From: Phyllobacteriaceae bacterium | GTDB lineage: Bacteria; Pseudomonadota; Alphaproteobacteria; Rhizobiales; Ancalomicrobiaceae | DNA length: 5,385 nucleotides | Direction of reading: 5' to 3' | Assembly (NCBI GenBank): GCA_012517025.1 | Contig: JAAYVT010000735.1 | Location: 1 to 5,385, forward strand | Shown here: piece after piece, positions 1 to 4,555 of the stretch | Layout of the letters: each line of letters opens with the position of its first letter | How positions within the stretch are numbered: the stretch's first letter is position 1 | The notes under the pieces: generated by a model | What the model was told of the DNA's origin: nothing | Database searches by the model: none | What the model saw: the letters and a program-made list of their open reading frames with translations, nothing else | Translations under genes and position numbers: made by a program

Positions 1-64
1 TCGTGCGGGGCAGGTCGCCGATCAGAGCGGCCACGGACGGGCGCACGATCGCTCGCTCCCTCAC

Positions 65-70
65 GGAGGA
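65..70 (+). promoter_or_regulatory. Ribosome binding site of the DUF2147 gene
   Basis: GGAGGA lies seven bases before the ATG at 78. This strong Shine-Dalgarno match decides the start. An open GTG start at position 3 in the same frame would add 25 arginine-rich residues in front of a clear signal peptide and is therefore unlikely. No convincing -35/-10 pair is visible in bases 1-64. Confidence 0.8.
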
Positions 71-77
71 CGTCCCC

Positions 78-437
78 ATGGTTCTGAAATCCCATACGAC
101 TTTCCTCGGGCTTCTGTTCGCCGCCGGCGTCTTCGCCACGCCGGCCCTCGCCGCCGCGCCCGACGGCGTCTATGCCCGCCCGAACGGCACCACCGCCAAG
201 GTGTGGACCTGCGGTGGCAAGCTCTGCGCCAAGGTGCAGGACAGCAACTTCGACATGTTCCTGTCGGGAATCGCGCCCGCCGGCGAAGGCAAGTGGCAAG
301 GCGACATGAAGCACCCCGACATGCCCGGCTTCATGACCTTCAACGGCACGGTGACCACCACCGCCAAGGGGCTCAAGGTCCAGGGCTGCGCCGTCGGCCA
401 GACGATGTGCGATTCGGAGCAGTGGACCAAGAAGTGA
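78..437 (+). CDS. Small secreted DUF2147-family protein
   Basis: A 119-residue exported protein. Residues 1-26 form a typical Sec signal peptide: MVLK start, hydrophobic FLGLLFAAGVFA core, then ALAAA with AxA cleavage options after residue 25 or 27. This leaves a mature domain of about 93 residues for the periplasm. The mature part resembles the DUF2147 family as I know it: DGVYARPNG at the start, CGGKLC (residues 45-50), GKWQGDM followed by a short strand region, LKVQGC (99-104) and a closing MCDSEQWTK. Four cysteines (45, 50, 104, 111) could make two disulfides in an oxidising compartment. DUF2147 proteins have no settled biochemical role, so none is assigned. The gene is convergent with irr and separated from it by a hairpin at 490-517. 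Family assignment is from remembered motifs and is fairly secure; function is unknown. Confidence 0.82.
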   Translation: MVLKSHTTFLGLLFAAGVFATPALAAAPDGVYARPNGTTAKVWTCGGKLCAKVQDSNFDMFLSGIAPAGEGKWQGDMKHPDMPGFMTFNGTVTTTAKGLKVQGCAVGQTMCDSEQWTKK

Positions 438-489
438 CCGGTTCCGGGGCCGCCGGACGCGTGGCCCCATGCGACCGGCGGACTTCGGG

Positions 490-517
490 CGATCCGGGCG
501 TCCCCGCGCCCGGATCG
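490..517 (+). terminator. Hairpin terminator between convergent genes
   Basis: An 11-bp perfect stem (490-500 with 507-517; CGATCCGGGCG paired with its complement) encloses a six-base loop. On the plus strand it is followed by TTTCTC, a short and imperfect U-tract. It sits 53 bases after the DUF2147 stop and 14 bases beyond the irr stop, which is the right place to end both transcripts. On the minus strand no U-run follows, so the hairpin is a better terminator for the DUF2147 gene than for irr. A second, weaker pairing, GGGGCC (446-451) with GGCCCC (463-468), lies just upstream. Confidence 0.6.
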
Positions 518-530
518 TTTCTCGGTGGGC

Positions 531-1013
531 TCACGCCTTGCGGCGGAGCCGCACCACCACGTCGTAGCCGACCACTTCCATGCCCGCCGGCGGCTCGGGC
601 AGCCGCTCGATCCGCACGTCGTCGAGATCGAGGTCGATCATCGCCCCCTCCCCTTCGACGTAGAAATGGTGATGGCGATCGACCCGGGTGTCGAAGAACG
701 ACTTCGCCCCCGACACCGCCAATTCGGCGAGCAACCCCGCCTCGGTGAACTGCTTCAGCGTGTTGTAGACGGTCGCCAGCGACACCGACACGCCCGAGCG
801 CAACGCCTCGTCGTAGACCACCTCGGCCGAAACGTGACGATCTCCCTTCGCCTGCAGCACGTGCAGCAGGTCGACGCGCTGACGCGTCGGCCGCAGTCCG
901 TGCGCGCGCAGCCGATCGGCGAGCACCGGGGCGACCGGCGCGGCCGCGACGCGCTCCCGCCGCCGCGTGGGCGACCGCATCTCCGACATCTCGGCGGGGA
1001 CCTCTTCGAACAT
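531..1013 (-). CDS. irr: Irr-type iron response regulator (Fur family)
   Basis: A 160-residue Fur-superfamily transcription factor. Irr proteins sense iron through haem status and control haem synthesis and iron uptake or storage genes in Hyphomicrobiales. The winged-helix N-terminal domain contains LRPTRQRVDLL (residues 40-50), KGDRHVSAEVVYDEA (56-70) and the recognition helix SLATVYNTLKQFTEAGLL (78-95). FFDT then DRHHHFYVEGEG (112-123) matches the His-rich segment of Irr, where three histidines (114-116) stand at the haem/metal-binding position. The protein has no cysteine at all, so it lacks both the CXXC structural zinc sites of classical Fur and the Cys-Pro haem regulatory motif of Bradyrhizobium Irr. 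The ATG at 1013 is chosen for its GGAGGAG Shine-Dalgarno and the promoter just upstream. The frame stays open to 1475, but that extension is low-complexity and precedes the promoter. Met at residues 9 or 12 are weaker alternatives. The gene is divergent from fabA. Confidence 0.9.
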   Translation of the reverse strand: MFEEVPAEMSEMRSPTRRRERVAAAPVAPVLADRLRAHGLRPTRQRVDLLHVLQAKGDRHVSAEVVYDEALRSGVSVSLATVYNTLKQFTEAGLLAELAVSGAKSFFDTRVDRHHHFYVEGEGAMIDLDLDDVRIERLPEPPAGMEVVGYDVVVRLRRKA

Positions 1014-1016
1014 GCT

Positions 1017-1023
1017 CTCCTCC
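1017..1023 (-). promoter_or_regulatory. Ribosome binding site of irr
   Basis: Read on the minus strand, GGAGGAG stands three bases before the irr ATG at 1013. It is a strong match, though close to the start codon. It supports this start over the long upstream open frame. Confidence 0.7.
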
Positions 1024-1049
1024 GTCTCGCATCGCGATCGACCCCGTCC

Positions 1050-1077
1050 ATGATATGGTATTGCGAGGCATTTGCAA
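1050..1077 (-). promoter_or_regulatory. Predicted sigma-70-type promoter of irr
   Basis: On the minus strand TTGCAA (1077-1072) is a fair -35 element and TATCAT (1055-1050) a fair -10, with a 16-base spacer. The expected transcript start is near 1043, giving a leader of about 30 bases that includes the Shine-Dalgarno. This is the most AT-rich spot in the divergent gap. The call rests on consensus similarity only. Confidence 0.5.
1061..1077. promoter_or_regulatory. TTGC/GCAA repeat over the irr promoter, possible Fur/Mur-like operator
   Basis: The 17 bases form an imperfect dyad: TTGCGA on the left, TTTGCAA on the right, with TTGC pairing GCAA and an A/T match two bases further in. Read another way, the hexamers TTGCGA (1061) and TTGCAA (1072) are direct repeats 11 bp apart, about one helical turn. 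The element covers the predicted -35 and most of the spacer, where a bound protein would block transcription. Alphaproteobacterial Fur/Mur proteins recognise TGCA-rich repeats, and Fur (Mur) is reported to act on irr in Bradyrhizobium. Assignment to that regulator is inference. Confidence 0.35.
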
Positions 1078-1282
1078 GAATAACTGACGAATGGGATCGA
1101 ACCTTCGCGTTTCGCTTCGTCTCGCCCCACCGGCGACCACGGGCGATTCCCGCGTCGCGGTCGCAGAGCGCCGCGCCCGAGACTCGGGGGCCTCGCCACC
1201 CCGCATGGACACCGGTCGCCCGAGGCGCGCGGTCGGTCTCTCCGGTGGCGAGCCGACTCGTTTCCGTCGCGTGACGCAGACG

Positions 1283-1326
1283 TTTCGGCGAGACCGATCG
1301 TCGCGGCACTCGACGAGGCGCCGAAA
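1283..1326. repeat. Two-tier inverted repeat upstream of fabA
   Basis: An outer 8-bp perfect stem pairs TTTCGGCG (1283-1290) with CGCCGAAA (1319-1326). Inside it a 6-bp perfect stem pairs TCGTCG (1298-1303) with CGACGA (1311-1316) around a seven-base loop. No U-run follows in either direction, so it does not look like a terminator. It could be an operator or a leader structure, or chance in GC-rich DNA. Function is unknown. Confidence 0.35.
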
Positions 1327-1421
1327 GGCCTCAGAGCCCCGATCCGGCATACGCATTCGCTCGAAGCCGACGAAGGATGGCGCCCCGCATCACGCGTCAT
1401 GGCTTTCGGTGGACCGGCGCC

Positions 1422-1427
1422 TATGTT
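1422..1427 (+). promoter_or_regulatory. Possible -10 element for fabA
   Basis: TATGTT is the best -10-like hexamer in an otherwise GC-rich stretch, about 100 bases before the fabA start. No good -35 stands 16-18 bases upstream (TGGCTT at 1400-1405 is the nearest), so the promoter is weakly supported. fabA must nevertheless have a plus-strand promoter somewhere in the divergent gap. Confidence 0.22.
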
Positions 1428-1525
1428 AGGAAGTCCGCGATTTCGAGGGACGGGCGCCCGCGAGTGCTTCGCCACGCCCCTCCCCGAGCCTCGTCAGTCC
1501 CGATCGAGGGAAAGAAGAAGAGACG

Positions 1526-2032
1526 ATGTCCGACCGGCGTTCCAGCTTCACCTACGAAGAGCTCCTCTCCTGCGGCCGTGGCGAAATGTTCGGCCCCGGC
1601 AACGCCCAGCTGCCGCTGCCGCCGATGCTGATGTTCGATCGCATCGTCGAGATCTCCGAGACCGGCGGGCCGGCCGGCTGCGGCCTGGTACGCGCCGAGT
1701 TCGACATCCGTCCGGACCTGTGGTTCTTCCCCTGCCACTTCCAGGGCGACCCCGTCATGCCCGGTTGCCTCGGCCTCGACGCGCTGTGGCAGCTGACCGG
1801 CTTCTTCCTCGGCTGGCTGGGACTGCCCGGCAAGGGCCGCGCCCTCGGCGTCGGCGAGGTCAAGTTCTCCGATCAGGTGCTGCCGACCACCAAGCTGGTC
1901 GAGTATCGCGTCGAGCTGAAGCGCGTCTTCAAGACCAAGCTCAAGATGGGCATCGCCGACGGCACTCTGCTCGCCGACGGCAAGCCGATCTACGAGGTCA
2001 AGGACATGCGCGTCGGCCTGTTCCAGGCCTGA
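1526..2032 (+). CDS. fabA: 3-hydroxydecanoyl-ACP dehydratase/isomerase FabA
   Basis: A 168-residue cytoplasmic bifunctional enzyme of type II fatty-acid synthesis. It dehydrates 3-hydroxydecanoyl-ACP and isomerises trans-2- to cis-3-decenoyl-ACP, the branch point for unsaturated fatty acids. The single hot-dog domain shows the FabA signature at residues 69-90: PCHFQGDPVMPGCLGLDALW. His71 and Asp85 correspond to the catalytic His70 and Asp84 of E. coli. The opening FTYEELLSCGRGEMFGPGNAQLPLPPMLMFDRI (8-40) and the closing YEVKDMRVGLF are also typical, and the length is close to the 172 residues of E. coli FabA. The ATG follows a purine-rich tract (about 1507-1522) rather than a clean Shine-Dalgarno. 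It is the first gene of a fabA-fabB-fabI cluster; the isomerase branch only pays off with FabB, the next gene. Identification is firm. Confidence 0.97.
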   Translation: MSDRRSSFTYEELLSCGRGEMFGPGNAQLPLPPMLMFDRIVEISETGGPAGCGLVRAEFDIRPDLWFFPCHFQGDPVMPGCLGLDALWQLTGFFLGWLGLPGKGRALGVGEVKFSDQVLPTTKLVEYRVELKRVFKTKLKMGIADGTLLADGKPIYEVKDMRVGLFQA

Positions 2033-2051
2033 GCGGCCTCGGCCGCGACAT

Positions 2052-2076
2052 CCGGGACGGCGCCGCGCCGTCTCGG
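2052..2076 (+). repeat. Hairpin 1 of three in the fabA-fabB gap
   Basis: An 11-bp stem (2052-2062 with 2066-2076) with one G-U pair closes on the three-base loop CCG. It begins 20 bases after the fabA stop. No U-run follows, so it is not a canonical intrinsic terminator. Its arms share GACGGCG and CGCCGTC with hairpin 3, so the two could pair with each other instead. Confidence 0.5.
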
Positions 2077-2103
2077 ACCGGATGGATCCGTGGTACGTTT
2101 CGC

Positions 2104-2124
2104 CCGCCACCGGGACGGTGGCGG
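2104..2124 (+). repeat. Hairpin 2 of three in the fabA-fabB gap
   Basis: A 9-bp perfect stem pairs CCGCCACCG (2104-2112) with CGGTGGCGG (2116-2124) around the loop GGA. The bases that follow (ATCTTCC) are only mildly U-rich, so termination here would be weak at most. Confidence 0.5.
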
Positions 2125-2130
2125 ATCTTC

Positions 2131-2147
2131 CGCCGTCGTGGACGGCG
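2131..2147 (+). repeat. Hairpin 3 of three in the fabA-fabB gap
   Basis: A 7-bp perfect stem pairs CGCCGTC (2131-2137) with GACGGCG (2141-2147) around the loop GTG, six bases after hairpin 2. It lies 59 bases before the fabB start and leaves the Shine-Dalgarno free. Confidence 0.45.
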
Positions 2148-2206
2148 CGAGTGAACTCGAGAGCGGGCGCCGATGGGCGAAACCGCCAGGACGAAAGGTC
2201 ATCCCC

Positions 2207-3427
2207 ATGAGGCGGGTCGTCGTGACGGGTATGGGCATCGTTTCCTCGATCGGAAACGACACCGGCGCGGTCCTCGAGAGCCTGCGCGAGGCGAAGTCCG
2301 GCATCGTCCGCGCCGACGATTACGCCGCCCTCGGCTTCCGCTGCCAGGTCCACGGCGCCCCGCAGGTCGACGTCGCCGCGCTGGTCGACCGTCGCGCCAT
2401 GCGCTTCCACGGCGGCGGCACCGCCTGGAACCACGTCGCCATGGATCAGGCGATCGCCGACGCCGGCCTGACCAAGGACGACGTCTCGAACGAGCGCACC
2501 GGCATCGTCATGGGCTCGGGCGGCCCGTCGACGAAGATCATCGTCGAGGCCGCCGGCATCGTCCGCGACAAGGGCGGGCCGAAGCGCATCGGCCCGTTCG
2601 CGGTGCCGAAGGCGATGTCTTCGACCGCGTCCGCCACCCTCGCCACCTGGTTCGAGATCAAGGGCGTCAACTATTCGATCTCGTCTGCCTGCGCGACCTC
2701 GAACCACTGCATCGGCAACGCTTTCGAGCTGATCCAGTTCGGCAAGCAGGACGTGATGTTCGCCGGCGGCTGCGAGGATCTCGACTGGACGCTGTCGGAT
2801 CTCTTCGACGCCATGGGCGCGATGTCGTCGAAGTACAACGACACCCCCGCGGTCGCCTCCCGCGCCTACGACAAGAACCGCGACGGCTTCGTCATCGCCG
2901 GCGGCGCCGGCGTGCTGGTGCTCGAGGAACTGGAGCACGCCAAGGCGCGCGGCGCCAAGATCTACGCCGAGATCGTCGGCTACGGCGCCACTTCCGACGG
3001 CTACGACATGGTCGCCCCGTCCGGCGAGGGCGCGGTGCGCTGCATGCGTCAGGCGCTCTCGACGGTGAAGACCGCGGTCGACTACATCAACCCGCACGCC
3101 ACCTCGACCGTCGTCGGCGATCAGAAGGAGATCGAGGCGATCCGCGCGGTGTTCGGCGAAAAGTGTCCGCCGATCTCGGCGACCAAGTCGCTGACCGGTC
3201 ATTCGCTCGGCGCCACCGGCGTGCAGGAGGCGATCTATTCGCTGCTGATGATGCAGAACGACTTCGTCTGCGAGAGCGCCAACATCGAGGAGATCGATCC
3301 GGCCTTCGCCGACATGCCGATCGTCCGCAAGCGCATCGACGGGGTGAAGCTCGGCACGGTGTTGTCGAATTCCTTCGGCTTCGGCGGCACCAACGCCACG
3401 CTGGTGTTCTCCCGCCACGACCTCTGA
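2207..3427 (+). CDS. fabB: Beta-ketoacyl-ACP synthase I FabB
   Basis: A 406-residue condensing enzyme, the same length as E. coli FabB. It adds malonyl-ACP carbon units to acyl-ACP and elongates the cis-3-decenoyl-ACP made by FabA. The thiolase fold starts with RRVVVTGMGIVSSIG (2-16). The catalytic triad is Cys162 in SISSACATSNHCIG, His297 in NPHATSTVVGD and His332 in LTGHSLGATG, with Lys327 ahead of the last; these sit one residue below E. coli Cys163/His298/His333. The C-terminal SNSFGFGGTNATLVF (387-401) is the family signature. HATS replaces the HGTS of E. coli, a variant also known in plant KAS I. The ATG at 2207 is chosen because it begins the conserved fold and has AAAGGT seven bases upstream. 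The frame opens at 2090, but those 39 residues cross the hairpins and look non-coding. The gene is probably transcribed with fabA. Confidence 0.97.
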   Translation: MRRVVVTGMGIVSSIGNDTGAVLESLREAKSGIVRADDYAALGFRCQVHGAPQVDVAALVDRRAMRFHGGGTAWNHVAMDQAIADAGLTKDDVSNERTGIVMGSGGPSTKIIVEAAGIVRDKGGPKRIGPFAVPKAMSSTASATLATWFEIKGVNYSISSACATSNHCIGNAFELIQFGKQDVMFAGGCEDLDWTLSDLFDAMGAMSSKYNDTPAVASRAYDKNRDGFVIAGGAGVLVLEELEHAKARGAKIYAEIVGYGATSDGYDMVAPSGEGAVRCMRQALSTVKTAVDYINPHATSTVVGDQKEIEAIRAVFGEKCPPISATKSLTGHSLGATGVQEAIYSLLMMQNDFVCESANIEEIDPAFADMPIVRKRIDGVKLGTVLSNSFGFGGTNATLVFSRHDL

Positions 3428-3444
3428 TCGGACGTTCCGCCCGA

Positions 3445-3509
3445 TTTTAAAAAAAATACGACGGCTTTCTCCTTGGGCACTCGTCTCGCCCGGAGAAAGC
3501 CGTCATCTT
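3445..3509. terminator. Strong hairpin with flanking A- and T-tracts after fabB
   Basis: A 13-bp perfect stem pairs GACGGCTTTCTCC (3460-3472) with its complement at 3492-3504. After a two-base bulge a further GGGC/GCCC stem (3475-3478 with 3488-3491) closes on a nine-base loop. On the plus strand the run TTTTAAAAAAAAT (3445-3457) comes before the hairpin and only ATCTTTCT follows. On the minus strand the hairpin is followed by GTA and eight T in a row, a textbook intrinsic terminator. It therefore works best for transcripts coming from the right on the minus strand and moderately for fabB. fabI, 100 bases downstream, may need its own promoter or read-through. Confidence 0.72.
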
Positions 3510-3592
3510 TCTGCAACGAAGACCGACGAGGAGTTCCCTTCGCCCGCGAGCGCCCGAGGCGACCGGCCGGGAATTCGACCACGAGAGTATTG

Positions 3593-3598
3593 AGAGGA
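3593..3598 (+). promoter_or_regulatory. Ribosome binding site of fabI
   Basis: AGAGGA stands five bases before the ATG at 3604 and supports this start. The second in-frame ATG (residue 5) has no comparable upstream motif. The stretch 3505-3592 shows no clear promoter by eye. Confidence 0.6.
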
Positions 3599-3603
3599 AG
3601 TCG

Positions 3604-4446
3604 ATGAGCGGGATCATGGCGGGTAAGCGCGGCCTCGTGATGGGCGTCGCGAACGATCATTCGATCGCTTGGGGCATCGCCAAGAAACTCGCCGAGCACG
3701 GCGCCGAGCTCGCCTTCACCTATCAGGGCGACGCCTTCGGCCGTCGCTTGAAGCCGCTCGCCGAAAGCGTCGGCTCCTCGCTGCTGCTGCCCTGCGACGT
3801 CGAGGACGTCGCCTCGGTCGACGCCGTCTTCGCGACGCTGAAGGAGACCTGGGGCTCGATCGACTTCCTCGTCCACTCGATCGGCTTCTCCGACAAGAAC
3901 GAGCTGAAGGGCCGCTATTGCGACACCACCCGCGAGAACTTCTCGCGCACCATGGTGATCTCCTGCTTCTCCTTCACCGAGATCGCCAAGCGCGCCGCCG
4001 AGTTGATGACCAACGGCGGCTCGATCATCACCCTGACCTACGGCGGCTCGACCCGCGTCATGCCGAACTACAACGTCATGGGCGTGGCCAAGGCGGCGCT
4101 GGAGAGCTCGGTGCGCTATCTCGCCATGGACTTCGGCCTGGAGAACATCCGCGTCAACGCCATCTCCGCCGGCCCGGTCCGCACGCTCGCCGGCTCCGGC
4201 GTCTCCGACGCCCGGCTGATGTACAATTTCCAGAAGCGCAACTCGCCGCTCGGTCGCACCGTGACCATCGACGAGGTCGGCGGCACCGCTCTCTACCTCC
4301 TCTCCGAGCTCTCCACCGGCGTCACCGGCGAGATCCATTTCGTCGATTCGGGCTATTCGATCGTCTCGATGCCGCGGCTCGAGGAGCTCAAGGCGCAGGA
4401 GACCCGCGAGGCGGAAGCGACCACGAAGGCCTCCGCCGCGGAGTGA
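3604..4446 (+). CDS. fabI: Enoyl-ACP reductase FabI (NADH-dependent type)
   Basis: A 280-residue cytoplasmic short-chain dehydrogenase family enzyme that reduces trans-2-enoyl-ACP in the last step of each elongation round; the triclosan target. The cofactor-binding N-terminus reads KRGLVMGVANDHSIAWGIAKKLAEHGAELAFTY (8-40), CDVED follows at 64-68, then HSIGFSDKNEL (91-101). The active site has Tyr146 (TLTYGG), Tyr156 and Lys163 (NYNVMGVAK), the same numbers as E. coli FabI, then NAISAGPVRTLAGSG (185-199) and a closing GEIHFVDSGYSI. Position 203 is Ala where E. coli has Phe203, a residue known to affect triclosan sensitivity. After about residue 257 a charged Glu/Lys/Ala tail continues to 280, about 18 residues past the E. 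coli length. This is the third gene of the fab cluster, separated from fabB by a strong hairpin. Some species carry several FabI paralogues; this is the fab-cluster copy. Confidence 0.95.
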   Translation: MSGIMAGKRGLVMGVANDHSIAWGIAKKLAEHGAELAFTYQGDAFGRRLKPLAESVGSSLLLPCDVEDVASVDAVFATLKETWGSIDFLVHSIGFSDKNELKGRYCDTTRENFSRTMVISCFSFTEIAKRAAELMTNGGSIITLTYGGSTRVMPNYNVMGVAKAALESSVRYLAMDFGLENIRVNAISAGPVRTLAGSGVSDARLMYNFQKRNSPLGRTVTIDEVGGTALYLLSELSTGVTGEIHFVDSGYSIVSMPRLEELKAQETREAEATTKASAAE

Positions 4447-4459
4447 ACCCGAGCCGGTC

Positions 4460-4479
4460 GCGGGCGCCTCGACGCCCGC
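4460..4479 (+). terminator. Hairpin just after fabI
   Basis: A 7-bp perfect stem (GCGGGCG at 4460-4466 with CGCCCGC at 4473-4479) around a six-base loop begins 13 bases after the fabI stop. It lacks a U-tract, so intrinsic termination would be inefficient. It may act with the next hairpin. Confidence 0.35.
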
Positions 4480-4498
4480 CCCGCGCGCCTGTTATGAA

Positions 4499-4532
4499 CG
4501 ACGGCCGCCGAGCCGAGCTCGCGCGGCCGTCG
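4499..4532 (+). terminator. Long two-part hairpin between fabI and the transporter gene
   Basis: A 9-bp perfect stem pairs CGACGGCCG (4499-4507) with CGGCCGTCG (4524-4532). After a small internal loop a 5-bp stem (CGAGC 4509-4513 with GCTCG 4517-4521) closes on the triloop CGA. No U-run follows. It lies between the fabI stop and the transporter start, so a role in ending the fab transcript or blocking degradation is plausible but unproven. Confidence 0.4.
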
Positions 4533-4555
4533 CCGTCTCGCAGGACCCGCGCGCC

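Larger units (their letters stand above)
1081..1525. other. Divergent irr-fabA intergenic region without a convincing gene
   Basis: This stretch holds the upstream sequence for fabA and lies behind the irr promoter. Open frames across it encode arginine- and serine-rich, low-complexity peptides without recognisable motifs or good start sites, as expected by chance in GC-rich DNA. Structured elements seen are a 13-base odd-centred palindrome (CCCGAGACTCGGG, 1176-1188) and a two-tier inverted repeat at 1283-1326. No tRNA cloverleaf or transposon remnant is visible. Confidence 0.6.

Noticed and set aside
1..77. N-terminal extension of the DUF2147 gene from a GTG at position 3
   Set aside because: It would bury the signal peptide, and the ATG at 78 has an excellent ribosome binding site.
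1085..1165. Possible tRNA on the minus strand, because GGTTCGATCCC resembles a T-arm
   Set aside because: The T-stem does not pair beyond two base pairs, no 7-bp acceptor stem or anticodon arm can be built, and no CCA end is present.
1091..1429. 112-residue plus-strand open frame between irr and fabA
   Set aside because: It is arginine/serine-rich with no motif, no good ribosome site and several overlapping open frames, as expected by chance in GC-rich DNA.
1014..1475. Upstream extension of irr by 154 residues in the same open minus-strand frame
   Set aside because: The extension is low-complexity and arginine-rich, lies across the likely irr promoter, and the ATG at 1013 has a strong Shine-Dalgarno and matches Irr family length.
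1421..3418. 665-residue minus-strand open frame opposite fabA and fabB
   Set aside because: It is a shadow of the strong codon bias of fabA/fabB; it spans both genes and their gap and has a repetitive Arg/Ala/Gly/Asp-rich composition without recognisable domains.
3235..4338. 367-residue minus-strand open frame opposite the fabB end and fabI
   Set aside because: It crosses the terminator and its A-tract and is antisense to well-recognised enzymes; the composition is that of a shadow frame.
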